Assembly: GCF_001667075.1 (NCBI RefSeq)
Contig: NZ_LZIL01000053.1
Span: 186,001-250,000, forward strand
From: Mycobacterium sp. 852014-52450_SCH5900713
GTDB taxonomy: Bacteria; Actinomycetota; Actinomycetes; Mycobacteriales; Mycobacteriaceae
DNA length: 64,000 bases
Direction of reading: 5' to 3'
Below the pieces are notes generated by a model. That model saw only the letters and a list, made by a program, of their open reading frames with translations. It did no database searches and was not told the origin of the DNA. Shown here piece by piece: positions 8,612 through 17,294 of this stretch (positions are counted from its first letter, which is position 1; each line of letters starts with the position of its first letter). The position numbers were made by a program, and so were the translations under genes.

Positions 8612-9849
8612 GCGCGCACCCCGTAGCGCGCCAGCACCCGCTCGCGCATCCGCGGGTGGATGTTGACCTTGCTGATGTCGCCGTCGTAGTGCTCCAGCAC
8701 CCGGTGGTCCATCACCTTGCGCCACAGCGGCGGGATGTAGGTCAGCGAGATCATCGACGCGTACCCGCTCGGCAGGTTGGGCGCCCCCTCCATGCTGCGC
8801 AGCGTCTGGTAGCGGCGCGTGGGGTTGGCGTGGTGATCGCTGTGCCGTTGCAGGTGGTACAGGAACAGGTTGGTGACGACGTGGTCGGAGTTCCAGCTGT
8901 GCACCGGCGCGCAACGCTCGTAGCGACCGTTGGCGTTCTTCTGCCGCAGCAGCCCGTAGTGCTCGAGATAGTTGACGGCCTCGAGCAGGCTGAAGCCGAA
9001 GACGGCCTGGATGATCACGAACGGGATGAGCGCCGGGCCGAAGACCGCGATCAGCACTCCCCACAACACGATCGACAGCAGCCAGGCGTTGAGCACGTCG
9101 TTGGACAGATACGTCACCGGGTTCCACGGGTTCTTGTCTTGCCGGCGCAGGCGCTGGGCCTCCAGCCGCAGCGACGAGCGCAGGCTGCCGAAGACGCTGC
9201 GCGGCAAGAACTCCCAGAAGGTCTCTCCGAAGCGGGCCGACGCCGGGTCTTCCGGCGTGGACACCCGCACGTGGTGGCCGCGGTTGTGCTCGATGTAGAA
9301 GTGGCCGTAGCAGGTCTGCGCCAGGGTGATCTTGGACAGCCACCGCTCCAGCGCATCCTTCTTATGGCCCATCTCGTGGGCGGTGTTGATGCCCACGCCG
9401 CCGAGGACGCCGACCGACAGCGCCACGCCCAGCTTGCCCGCCCAGCCCAGCGCGCCGTCGTAGCCCAGCCAGCTCAGGTTCGAAGCGGTGAACAGGTAGG
9501 CGCCGAAGACCACGCTGAGGTACTGGAACGGGATGAAGATATAGGTGCAGTAGCGGTAGTACTTGTCGTTCTCCAGCTGCTCCATCACCTCGTCGGGCGG
9601 ATTCTGCCCGTCGGGCCCGAAACGCAGGTCCAGGATCGGCAGCAGGACGTACACCAGGATCGGACCGATCCACAGCAGCGCCTGGGAGCCGGTCTGCCAG
9701 CCGAGTCGGTTCATCCCCCAGACCAGCGGCAGCACCACGAACAACGCAGTCGGCGCGATCAGCCCCATCAGCCAGAGGCGCCGCTTCTTGTCGCGCCAGA
9801 CGGGCGGGTCGGCCGCTTCGGGCGTCACCTGCGGTTCGAATGTGGTCAT
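8608..9849 (-). CDS. alkB: transmembrane alkane 1-monooxygenase
   Basis: A 413-residue membrane di-iron enzyme that oxidises the terminal carbon of medium/long-chain alkanes to 1-alkanols. The histidine boxes are all present: HEMGH (158-162), HNRGHH (188-193), and LQRHSDHH ending at about 340, plus the NYLEHYG motif near 297 typical of AlkB. Several hydrophobic helices span the first 160 residues. I chose the internal ATG at 9849 because AAGGAGG stands 8 nt upstream of it. The adjoining rubredoxins and alkX complete a full alkane-oxidation operon. Confidence 0.96.
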   Translation of the reverse strand: MTTFEPQVTPEAADPPVWRDKKRRLWLMGLIAPTALFVVLPLVWGMNRLGWQTGSQALLWIGPILVYVLLPILDLRFGPDGQNPPDEVMEQLENDKYYRYCTYIFIPFQYLSVVFGAYLFTASNLSWLGYDGALGWAGKLGVALSVGVLGGVGINTAHEMGHKKDALERWLSKITLAQTCYGHFYIEHNRGHHVRVSTPEDPASARFGETFWEFLPRSVFGSLRSSLRLEAQRLRRQDKNPWNPVTYLSNDVLNAWLLSIVLWGVLIAVFGPALIPFVIIQAVFGFSLLEAVNYLEHYGLLRQKNANGRYERCAPVHSWNSDHVVTNLFLYHLQRHSDHHANPTRRYQTLRSMEGAPNLPSGYASMISLTYIPPLWRKVMDHRVLEHYDGDISKVNIHPRMRERVLARYGVRA

Positions 9850-9905
9850 ATGCCAAACCTCCTTGTGAGTCACACCACGTGGGAGATTGACAATATCGCC
9901 ATATG

Positions 9906-9929
9906 CGTCTCGTGTCTAGACACAAGACG
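9906..9929. promoter_or_regulatory. near-perfect 24-bp palindrome upstream of alkB, candidate AlkX operator
   Basis: The arms read CGTCTcGTGTCT and AGACACaAGACG, complementary except for one mismatched pair. The centre is CTAG at 9916-9919. It lies 57 nt before the alkB ATG and 22 nt after the end of the permease gene. On the minus strand a TTTACA, 17-nt spacer, TAGACA promoter would place its -10 inside the palindrome, a classic repressor arrangement. The assignment to AlkX is inference from the operon. Confidence 0.7.
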
Positions 9930-9950
9930 TCATTTTGTAAAGCTGACCGT

Positions 9951-11459
9951 TTAGGGCACGGCGCCGGGCTCGGCACCCGCCGGCGCTTCGACGCCCTCCG
10001 ACTCGCGGCGGCCCTGCACCGAATGCCGGTATCCGTAGCCGGCGTAGATCGCGGTTCCCACCACCAGCCAGACGCCGAACCGCACCCAGGTCAGCGCGGT
10101 GAGGTTGACCATCAGCCACACGCACGCGCAGATCGAGGCGATCGGCAGGGCCGGAACCCAGGGGGCCCGGAAGCCGCGCTCCAAGTCGGGGCGGGTGCGG
10201 CGCAGCACCATGACGCCGGCCGAGACCAGGATGAACGCGAACAACGTTCCGACGTTGACCATCTCCTCGAGCTTGGCGATCGGGAACACCGACGCCGTGA
10301 CGGCCACCACCAGCGCGACGAGCACGGTGATCCGCACCGGGGTGCCGCGCGAGCCGGTCTTCGCCAGCTGACGCGGCAACAGCCCGTCGCGCGCCATCGC
10401 GAACAGCACCCGGCACTGGCCGAGCATCAACACCATCACCACGGTGGTCAGTCCGGCCAGCGCCCCGATCGCGATGATCTTGCTGGCCCAGTGGATTCCG
10501 TTCGCCGTGAACGCCGTGGCCAGATTCGCCGGCTTGTGGCCGGGGACGGTCTTGAGCTGGGTGTAGGAGACCATCCCGGACAGCACCACCGAGACGGCCA
10601 CGTAGAGCACGGTCACGATCGCCAGCGACGCGAGGATCCCCCGCGGAACGTCGCGCTGGGGCCGCTTGGTCTCCTCGGCCATGGTCGCGACGATGTCGAA
10701 CCCGATGAACGCGAAGAACACAATCGATGCGCCCGCCAGCACGCCGTACCAGCCGTAGTGGCTGCTGTGCGCCCCGGTGAGCAGCGACAGCACCGACTGG
10801 TTGACGCCCGAGGCCTCGTGCCCGGCTTCGGGCTTGGGAATGAACGGCGAAAAGTTGGAGGACTTGATGTAGAAGGCGCCGACCACCACGACCAACAGCA
10901 CCACCGAGACCTTGATGCCGGTGATGATCGCGGAGAACCTCGACGACAGCTTGGTCCCCAGGGCGATCAGGGTGGCCACCCCCGCGACGATGAGCAGCGC
11001 GCCCCAGTCCAGATCGAAAGACCCGAGGCTGCTTGTGCCGCCGGCGAATCCGAACACATTGCCCAGGTAGCTCGACCAGCCCTTCGCCACCACCGCCGCG
11101 CCGATCGACAGCTCCAGCAGCAAATTCCAGCCGATGATCCAGGCCAGGAACTCCCCGAACGTGGCATACGAGAAGGTGTAGGCGCTGCCCGCGACGGGCA
11201 GCGTCGAGGCGAACTCGGCGTAGCACAGGGCCGCCAGCGCGCAGGTGACCGCGGCGATGATGAACGAAATCCAGATCGCGGGGCCGGTGATGTCGCCGGT
11301 CGTCGACGCGGTCACCGTGAAGATCCCGGCGCCGATCACCACGGCGACCCCGAAAACGACCAGGTCGAACCAGGTCAGTTCCTTGCGTAGCCGGGTGTCT
11401 GGCTCGTCGGTGTCGGCGATCGATTGTTCTACCGACTTCATGCGCCATCGGTTGGCCAT
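9951..11459 (-). CDS. APC-superfamily cationic amino-acid transporter
   Basis: A 502-residue integral membrane protein with about 12-14 hydrophobic segments, matching the cationic amino-acid transporter group (Rv3253c in M. tuberculosis). The N-terminal helix carries the APC-type VFGVAVVIGAGIF sequence that lines the substrate site. Imports such as arginine or lysine are plausible, but specificity cannot be read from sequence. I start at the ATG at 11459, preceded by GAAAGGG; the longer frame runs into the divergent promoter. The C-terminal tail is short, acidic/basic and cytoplasmic. Confidence 0.9.
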   Translation of the reverse strand: MANRWRMKSVEQSIADTDEPDTRLRKELTWFDLVVFGVAVVIGAGIFTVTASTTGDITGPAIWISFIIAAVTCALAALCYAEFASTLPVAGSAYTFSYATFGEFLAWIIGWNLLLELSIGAAVVAKGWSSYLGNVFGFAGGTSSLGSFDLDWGALLIVAGVATLIALGTKLSSRFSAIITGIKVSVVLLVVVVGAFYIKSSNFSPFIPKPEAGHEASGVNQSVLSLLTGAHSSHYGWYGVLAGASIVFFAFIGFDIVATMAEETKRPQRDVPRGILASLAIVTVLYVAVSVVLSGMVSYTQLKTVPGHKPANLATAFTANGIHWASKIIAIGALAGLTTVVMVLMLGQCRVLFAMARDGLLPRQLAKTGSRGTPVRITVLVALVVAVTASVFPIAKLEEMVNVGTLFAFILVSAGVMVLRRTRPDLERGFRAPWVPALPIASICACVWLMVNLTALTWVRFGVWLVVGTAIYAGYGYRHSVQGRRESEGVEAPAGAEPGAVP

Positions 11460-11482
11460 CCGCCGCCCTTTCCCATTCACTG

Positions 11483-11514
11483 GGACCCATTGGTCCGTGA
11501 CAGTACTGGGTACT
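11483..11514. promoter_or_regulatory. two inverted repeats in the divergent permease/FAD-oxidoreductase promoter
   Basis: Two perfect short inverted repeats stand side by side: GGACC-CATT-GGTCC at 11483-11496 and AGTAC-TGG-GTACT at 11502-11514. The second overlaps the -10 box TACTCT of the rightward gene. The divergent gap is only 63 bp, so a regulator bound here could control both genes. No specific regulator is suggested. Confidence 0.4.
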
Positions 11515-11516
11515 CT
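11511..11516 (+). promoter_or_regulatory. predicted leaderless -10 element of the FAD oxidoreductase gene
   Basis: TACTCT is followed by 6 nt and then the ATG at 11523. A weak -35 candidate TTGGTC lies 15 nt upstream. Confidence 0.5.
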
Positions 11517-11522
11517 GCCGAG

Positions 11523-12935
11523 ATGCCGGACACCAAAGCAAACACCAGGGACCATGCGGTGGTCATCGGGGGCAGCATCGCCGGCCTGTGCGCCGCACGG
11601 GTGCTCTCGGATACGTATTCGCGCGTCACCGTCTACGAACGCGACGACTTGCCGAGCACACCGACGAACCGGGCGACGGTCCCCCAGGACCGGCACCTAC
11701 ACATGCTGATGGCCCGCGGCGCAATGGAGTTCGAGAGCCTGTTCCCCGGGCTGCTGGAAGACATGGTGGCCGCCGGCGTGCCGATTCTGGAGAACAGGCC
11801 CGACTGCATCCACCTCGGCGCCGCGGGCCACGTGCTCGGGACGGCGCACACCCTGCGCGACGAATTCACCGCCTACGTGCCCAGCCGCCCGCACCTGGAG
11901 TGGCAGTTGCGCAAACGAGTCCAGAACACGGACAACGTCACAATGGCGCGCCGCTCCGTGACCGAACCGCGGTTCGATCCGGCGCGCCAGCGGGTGACCG
12001 GGGTGGTGCTGGATCCCGCCGACGGCGGCGAACCGGAATTCGTCGGGGCCGACCTAGTCGTCGACGCGGCCGGGCGGGGCACCCGGCTGCCGGTGTGGCT
12101 GGAGCAGTGGGGGTACGAGCGCCCCAGGGAAGACCTGCTCGACATCGGCATCTACTACGCCACCCAGCAGTTCCGCATCCCCGAAGGCCTGATCGCCGAG
12201 AAGGTGGTGGTCGCCGGCGCCTCACACGACAAGTCGCTGGGGCTGGGCATGCTGTGTTACGAGGACGGGACCTGGGTGCTGACCACCTTCGGGGTGGCCA
12301 ACGTCAAGCCGCCGCAGACCTTTCCCGAGATGCTGGAACTGGCCGAAGAGCTGGTCCCGGCGCATGTCAACGCGGCGCTGAAGCAGGCCGACCCCATCGG
12401 GGAGCCCGCGTTCCACGCCTTCCCGGCCAGCAAGTGGCGCCGCTACGACAAGCTGGACCGCTTGCCGGCGGGCATCATCCCTTTCGGCGACGCCGTCGCC
12501 AGCTTCAACCCCACCTTCGGGCAGGGCATGACAATGACCTCGCTGCAGGCCGGTCACCTACGCCGCGCCCTGCAGTTGCCGGACGACGAGGTGGCCGTCG
12601 CATTGAACCGAGCGACGGCCAAGAGCACGTTTCCGGTGTGGACGATGAACGCCATCGGCGACGTCACTTTCCACCACGCCGGCACCAAGGGGCCCATCCC
12701 CTGGTGGTGGCGGCCCTCCGGTGCGCTGTTCGACCAGTTCCTGGGGGCCGCGGAAACCGATCCGGTTCTGGCGGAATGGTTTTTGCGCCGCTTCTCGCTG
12801 CTCGACAGCCTCTACATGGTTCCGCCGCCGCGCATCGTCGGACGCACCATCGCGCACAACCTGCGGCTGTGGCTGGGCGAGCGCCGTCAGGCCGCGAAGG
12901 ACCGGCGGGCCGTTACAGCCCTACAGTCGCCCTGA
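11523..12935 (+). CDS. FAD-dependent oxidoreductase (Rv3254-like)
   Basis: A 470-residue flavoprotein of the PHBH/geranylgeranyl-reductase fold. The N-terminal dinucleotide motif VVIGGSIAGLCAARVL spans about 13-28. A second FAD-contacting motif, FGDAVASFNPTFGQGM, occurs about three-quarters along. The nearest match I recall is M. tuberculosis Rv3254, of similar length and unknown substrate. Its 3' end overlaps that of manA by 23 bp in convergent orientation. The start is supported by the leaderless -10 element. Confidence 0.85.
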   Translation: MPDTKANTRDHAVVIGGSIAGLCAARVLSDTYSRVTVYERDDLPSTPTNRATVPQDRHLHMLMARGAMEFESLFPGLLEDMVAAGVPILENRPDCIHLGAAGHVLGTAHTLRDEFTAYVPSRPHLEWQLRKRVQNTDNVTMARRSVTEPRFDPARQRVTGVVLDPADGGEPEFVGADLVVDAAGRGTRLPVWLEQWGYERPREDLLDIGIYYATQQFRIPEGLIAEKVVVAGASHDKSLGLGMLCYEDGTWVLTTFGVANVKPPQTFPEMLELAEELVPAHVNAALKQADPIGEPAFHAFPASKWRRYDKLDRLPAGIIPFGDAVASFNPTFGQGMTMTSLQAGHLRRALQLPDDEVAVALNRATAKSTFPVWTMNAIGDVTFHHAGTKGPIPWWWRPSGALFDQFLGAAETDPVLAEWFLRRFSLLDSLYMVPPPRIVGRTIAHNLRLWLGERRQAAKDRRAVTALQSP

Positions 12936-14139
12936 ACAGCTTGGTGGGCTCGCGCGCGACCAGCCGGATCGGGGCGTCGTCGGCCGCCACCCAGGCGGCC
13001 ATCCCCCGCTGCAGGGTCAGCGACCCGGACTTGCCGTGCACGGTCGTGCAGCCCTCGGCGCACAGCAGGATCTGCGGACCCTCGTGGCTGCACGAGGCGT
13101 CGACCTCGTGGCCCAGATAGTCGCCGTCGAGTTCGAGCAGCGCGACCGCGAACTCGTCGGCCGGGGTCTCGTAGATCAGGCCGAAGCCCTCGCGGCGGAT
13201 GTGGGGCCGCACCTGGGCCTCGGTGGTCGGCGTGAAGTTCAGCACCCGCAGCAGCTCGGGGACGTCGACGTGCTTGGGGGTCAGGCCGCCGCGTAACACG
13301 TTGTCGGAGTTGGCCATGACCTCGACGGCGAAGCCCCGCAGGTAGGTGTGCAGGCTGCCGGCCGACACGAAGATCGCCTCGCCCGGGGCCAGGGTGATGC
13401 GGTTCAGCAACAAGGCCGCCAGCACCCCGGCGTCGCCCGGATAGCGTTCCCCGAGCTCCAGCACCGTCTTGACCTCCCCGGCGAATTCCGTTGCGCCGGA
13501 GCTGATGTACTGGATGGCACCGTCCAACACGGCCGGCACCAGCACGTCGATGTCGGGCTGCGGTGCGGTGATCCAGGTGGTGAACAGCGCGCGCAGGCCG
13601 TCGGCGTCGGACTGGTCGCTGAGCAAGTCGATGAAGGGGTCGAGGTCGGAGACGGCCAGGGCCCGCAGCAGCTCGACGGTGCGGGAGGCCTGCCGGAATC
13701 CGGCCAGCGCCTCGAACGGCTGCAGCGCCACCAGCAGCTCGGGTTTGTGCGAGGTGTCGCGGTAGTTGCGCACCGGGGAGGACAGCGGAATGCCCAGCCG
13801 CTCCTCACGCAGGTAACCCTCGGCCGCCTGCGCCGCGCTCGGGTGGGCCTGCAGGGACAGCGGCTCGTCGGCCGCGAGGACCTTCACCAGAAACGGCAAC
13901 ACGTCACCGAACCGGGCGCGCGCCCCGGGGCCGAGCTGCCCTTCCGGGTCGGCGACCAGCGCGTCGAGCAAGGACACCTCGCCCGCGTCGGTTTCCAGCC
14001 AGGCCGGGTCGCCCGGGTGCGCGCCGAACCAGAGCTCGGCCTCAGGATGAGCGGCCGGAACCGCACGCCCGGTGAACTCCGCTATGGCGGTACGCGATCC
14101 CCAGGCGTAGGTCCTCAAGGCTCCGCGAAGCAGTTCCAC
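12913..14139 (-). CDS. manA: mannose-6-phosphate isomerase, type I
   Basis: A 408-residue zinc enzyme interconverting fructose-6-phosphate and mannose-6-phosphate, the entry point to GDP-mannose. Zinc-site residues are visible as Gln97 and His99 (LQAHPS), and HKPE at 131-134. A later loop contains GSLHTYLRG and the histidine of LTPKHV. It starts with GTG 8 nt after the SIS-like gene and ends overlapping the FAD oxidoreductase gene tail-to-tail. Products feed mannosylated lipids (PIMs, LAM) and glycoproteins. Confidence 0.95.
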   Translation of the reverse strand: MELLRGALRTYAWGSRTAIAEFTGRAVPAAHPEAELWFGAHPGDPAWLETDAGEVSLLDALVADPEGQLGPGARARFGDVLPFLVKVLAADEPLSLQAHPSAAQAAEGYLREERLGIPLSSPVRNYRDTSHKPELLVALQPFEALAGFRQASRTVELLRALAVSDLDPFIDLLSDQSDADGLRALFTTWITAPQPDIDVLVPAVLDGAIQYISSGATEFAGEVKTVLELGERYPGDAGVLAALLLNRITLAPGEAIFVSAGSLHTYLRGFAVEVMANSDNVLRGGLTPKHVDVPELLRVLNFTPTTEAQVRPHIRREGFGLIYETPADEFAVALLELDGDYLGHEVDASCSHEGPQILLCAEGCTTVHGKSGSLTLQRGMAAWVAADDAPIRLVAREPTKLFRATVGL

Positions 14140-14147
14140 TGTTCTAT

Positions 14148-15248
14148 CTATCCCCGCACCAGCCGCGCGTAAACCGCGGCCATCTCCAGTCGAACGGCCA
14201 ATACTGCCAGTTGCTGCTCTGCGCTGATGGCGCCACCCAACGCCGGCGCGACCGTCGAGCCCGCCGAGCCGCCGGGCCCGTCCGGCACATCTTCGGCGGC
14301 GATCAGATACACGTCGTCAAGCCCGGCGGTCCGGGCCGCCACGACCGGTTGTTCGGCGGACAAGGTGAGCGCCAGCACCAGCGGGCGCGCGGGCAGCGGC
14401 CCGTCGATCTGTTCGTCGTGGAACAGCGCTTCGGCGGGGTCCCGGAAGCCGCCGGACACCCCGGCGCGAAGCGCGACTACCGCATCCGACAATCCGGTGG
14501 CGCCGACCACCTGGTGGGCGATCCGCAGCAGGACCGAACTGCCATGCCGGGCCAGCGCCAGCGTCGCGGCGCAGTCGCCGGCCAGCGCCACCTGTCGGTC
14601 GGCGATGCGCGCCGCAATCGTCTTGGCCGGGTTGGTGAACAGTTCGCGGGCCGCGCTGTTGCGCAGCGCCTCGGCGTCCAACTGGTCGGCCAGCGCGCCC
14701 AGGTCGATGCCGGGTCGCTGGTCCACGCTTTGCATCACGGCCAGGCCGGCGGCCAGGTAGCGGCACAACCCGAACTCGTCCGGGAGCGGAAGCCGCGGCG
14801 CCAGCACCGCCGCCCGGCCGGCCGTGGCATCCCGCAACGGACCCTCGTAGGGCGAAACGACGACGACCCGCGCCCCGCGGCGTGCCCCGGTCGCGGCGGC
14901 GGTGACCAGCGCCGGGTCGCCGGGGTCGTCGCCCGCGACGATCAACACATCGAGCGGGCCGATCCACGGCGGAACCTCGGCCGTCTGCACGATCGGCTCG
15001 GACGCCGCACCGCCCACCGTCGCGACCACCATGGCGCCGGCGGTTTCGGCGGCCCCGCGACCGGCGACCCAGATCAGGCTGCGCGGTCGGTCGTCGGCCC
15101 GTAGCGCATCCAGCGCGCCCTCGTCGACGGCGGCGGCAACCGCGCGCACCTGCGCGCCGGCCGACGACGCCGAGCGCAGCAGGCCATCCCGGTCGGCGGC
15201 CAGCAGGCCCTCGGTGTCCTCCAGATCGATCGCCCGGACCGCGCTCAC
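14148..15248 (-). CDS. SIS-like (TobH-type) protein of the mannose operon
   Basis: A 366-residue protein matching the M. tuberculosis gene between manA and the phosphomannomutase (Rv3256c). The sequence suggests tandem sugar-isomerase (SIS) type domains: a strand-rich first half with VLIVAGDDPGDPALV and a C-terminal half resembling the bacterial phosphoglucose/phosphomannose isomerase C-terminal domain. I see no clear catalytic set, so a regulatory or accessory sugar-phosphate-binding role is possible. The GTG start overlaps the upstream stop by 4 bp, indicating coupled translation. Confidence 0.75.
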   Translation of the reverse strand: MSAVRAIDLEDTEGLLAADRDGLLRSASSAGAQVRAVAAAVDEGALDALRADDRPRSLIWVAGRGAAETAGAMVVATVGGAASEPIVQTAEVPPWIGPLDVLIVAGDDPGDPALVTAAATGARRGARVVVVSPYEGPLRDATAGRAAVLAPRLPLPDEFGLCRYLAAGLAVMQSVDQRPGIDLGALADQLDAEALRNSAARELFTNPAKTIAARIADRQVALAGDCAATLALARHGSSVLLRIAHQVVGATGLSDAVVALRAGVSGGFRDPAEALFHDEQIDGPLPARPLVLALTLSAEQPVVAARTAGLDDVYLIAAEDVPDGPGGSAGSTVAPALGGAISAEQQLAVLAVRLEMAAVYARLVRG

Positions 15249-16642
15249 GGCGCGGCCCCGGCGGGCGCCGACTGCGCGTGGATCTGCCCACTGATCTGGG
15301 CGACCACCGCGTCGACGTCCTCGGTGCTGCGCGCCTCCACGTTGAGCCGCAGCAACGGCTCGGTGTTGGAGCTGCGCAGGTTGAACCAGCTGCCGTCGCC
15401 CAGGTCGACCGTCACCCCGTCCACGTGGTCGATGGAGTGGATCCGGCTGCCGAAGGACTTCAGCACCGCCTCCGTGCACAGCGCGGCGTCGGCCACCGTG
15501 AAGTTGATCTCGCCGGAGGATTCGTAGCGCTGGTAGTCGGCGGTCAACTCCGACAGCGGCCGGTCCTGCTCGCCGAGGGCGGCCAGCACATGCAACGCGG
15601 CGAGCATTCCGGAGTCCGCACCCCAGAAGTCGCGGAAGTAATAGTGCGCCGAGTGTTCGCCGCCGAAGATGGCGCCGGTGTCGGCCATCATCGCCTTGAT
15701 ATAGGAGTGCCCGACGCGCGAGCGCAGCGGCGTGCCGCCGCGTTCGGTGACCAGCTCGGGCACCGCCCGCGACGTGATCACGTTGTGGATGATGGTGGCG
15801 CCGATCTCGCGCCCCAGCTCGCGGGCGGCCACCAGGCTGGTCACCGTCGAGGGCGACACGCCCCGGCCGCGTTCGTCGACGACGAAGCAGCGGTCGGCGT
15901 CCCCGTCGAAGGCCAGCCCGATATCGGCCCCGCTGTCGCGGACGTAGGCCTGCAGGTCGACCAGGTTGGCCGGGTGCAGCGGGTTGGCCTCGTGATTGGG
16001 AAACGAGCCGTCAAGCTCGAAGTACAACGGCAACAAGGTGATTGAGCCGATCGCGCCGAGCACCGCGGGCGCGGTGAGGCCGGCCATGCCGTTGCCGGCG
16101 TCCACTGCCACTCGCAAGGGACGTAGCCCCGCGGTGTTCACCAGCGAACGCAGGAACGTCGCGTAGTCCTCCAGCACGTCGCGATCGGTGACGGTTCCTG
16201 GTGGTCCGTCATAGCGCTCGACCCCGGCGATCACATCCTCGCTGATGATGCGCAGGCCGCTGTCGGCGCCGACCGGCTTGGCTGCCGCGCGGCACAGCTT
16301 GATGCCGTTGTAGGCCGCCGGGTTGTGGCTGGCGGTGAACATCGCGCCCGGACAGTCAAGCGACCCGGAGGCGAAGTACAGCTGGTCGGTGGAGGACAAA
16401 CCGATCCGCACCACGTCCAGGCCCTGGCCCGTCACGCCGGATGCGAATGCCGCGGCCAGCGCGGGCGAGCTGTCGCGCATGTCGTGGCCGATCACCACCT
16501 GCCGGGCACCCTCGCCGCGCATCAGCTTGGCGAAGGCCGCCCCCAAAGCGGTGACCAGCGGCTCGTCCAGCTCTTCGCCGACCAGCCCGCGTACGTCATA
16601 AGCCTTGACGACGCGGTGCACGGTCGCGGCGAGCCGAGACAT
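15245..16642 (-). CDS. phosphomannomutase/phosphoglucomutase
   Basis: A 465-residue alpha-D-phosphohexomutase converting mannose-6-phosphate to mannose-1-phosphate. The phosphoserine loop TASHNPAAYNG carries Ser105; the metal-binding loop DGDADR is at 245-250; the sugar-binding loop GGEHSAHYYF and the C-terminal phosphate loop (RSSNTEP) are intact. It is preceded by AGGAGG at the ATG. Orthologous to Rv3257c. Naming is inconsistent in mycobacteria (manB and pmmA are both used), so I leave the symbol blank. It heads the three-gene mannose operon. Confidence 0.93.
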   Translation of the reverse strand: MSRLAATVHRVVKAYDVRGLVGEELDEPLVTALGAAFAKLMRGEGARQVVIGHDMRDSSPALAAAFASGVTGQGLDVVRIGLSSTDQLYFASGSLDCPGAMFTASHNPAAYNGIKLCRAAAKPVGADSGLRIISEDVIAGVERYDGPPGTVTDRDVLEDYATFLRSLVNTAGLRPLRVAVDAGNGMAGLTAPAVLGAIGSITLLPLYFELDGSFPNHEANPLHPANLVDLQAYVRDSGADIGLAFDGDADRCFVVDERGRGVSPSTVTSLVAARELGREIGATIIHNVITSRAVPELVTERGGTPLRSRVGHSYIKAMMADTGAIFGGEHSAHYYFRDFWGADSGMLAALHVLAALGEQDRPLSELTADYQRYESSGEINFTVADAALCTEAVLKSFGSRIHSIDHVDGVTVDLGDGSWFNLRSSNTEPLLRLNVEARSTEDVDAVVAQISGQIHAQSAPAGAAP

Positions 16643-16762
16643 GCCGGGGCCTCCTGACGCGTTGAAAGGGTTTGTTCCTTCGCCTGTTGGCCGTCAGCCT
16701 ATCGGCCCCCGGGAAACACCGACCGTAGCGGTGCGCGGGGAATGCGCGCGACGCCGGAACGG

Positions 16763-17206
16763 CTAGTCACTGGGGTCGGGCAACACCCGAAGATGCCCGC
16801 GGCGCCGGCCGGATCGATGCTCGGGCGGCGCGAGCACACTGCTGCTGGGCGCGGTGGCCTGCGACCCGCCGTGGTGAATGTGTGGGTCGGCGAAACCGTT
16901 CACCGGCGTTGCGGCGTACGGCACGCCGCGATCGCCACCCTCGCGCACCGCGTCGGCCAGGGCGACCAGGTCGTCCTCGTCGGGGTGGGTGGGCTCAGAA
17001 ACGAGGGGGCCGGCGTGGCGCACCAGATCCCACCCGCGGGGCGCGGTGATCCGGCCGGCATGGCCGACGCACAGGTCCCAGGAATGCGGTTCCCGCGCGG
17101 TCGCCAACGGGCCGACGACTGCCGTCGAGTCCGAGTAGACGAACGTCAGGGTCGCCACGGCGTAGTGCGGGCACCCGGGCCGGCAACAGCGACGGGGAAC
17201 GTTCAC
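16763..17206 (-). CDS. DUF3499-type small zinc-binding-like protein
   Basis: A 147-residue conserved actinobacterial protein of unknown function (Rv3258c in M. tuberculosis). The N-terminus has CCRPGC followed by a His and an ATLTFVYSDSTAVVGPL strand. A second segment, PHSWDLCVGHAGRITAPRGW, carries Cys and His, suggesting a metal site of the DUF3499 family. The C-terminal half is proline/serine-rich and variable. The GTG start is supported by a TAGCCT box 6 nt upstream. It is divergent from the metallopeptidase-like gene. Confidence 0.75.
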   Translation of the reverse strand: MNVPRRCCRPGCPHYAVATLTFVYSDSTAVVGPLATAREPHSWDLCVGHAGRITAPRGWDLVRHAGPLVSEPTHPDEDDLVALADAVREGGDRGVPYAATPVNGFADPHIHHGGSQATAPSSSVLAPPEHRSGRRRGHLRVLPDPSD

Positions 17207-17212
17207 GCCGAA

Positions 17213-17218
17213 AGGCTA
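17213..17218 (-). promoter_or_regulatory. predicted leaderless -10 element of the DUF3499 gene
   Basis: On the minus strand the box reads TAGCCT, then 6 nt, then the GTG start at 17206. Confidence 0.45.
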
Positions 17219-17282
17219 TCGTGCGGAAACGCCGTCGAAGCGCCGGACACGCGCAACCGGCCGACCCCCGATGTGCAACCGT

Positions 17283-17288
17283 TACCAT
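17283..17288 (+). promoter_or_regulatory. predicted leaderless -10 element of the metallopeptidase-like gene
   Basis: TACCAT is followed by 6 nt and then GTG at 17295. This decides the start against the ATG at 17271, which lies upstream of the box. Confidence 0.45.
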
Positions 17289-17294
17289 CGGCGC

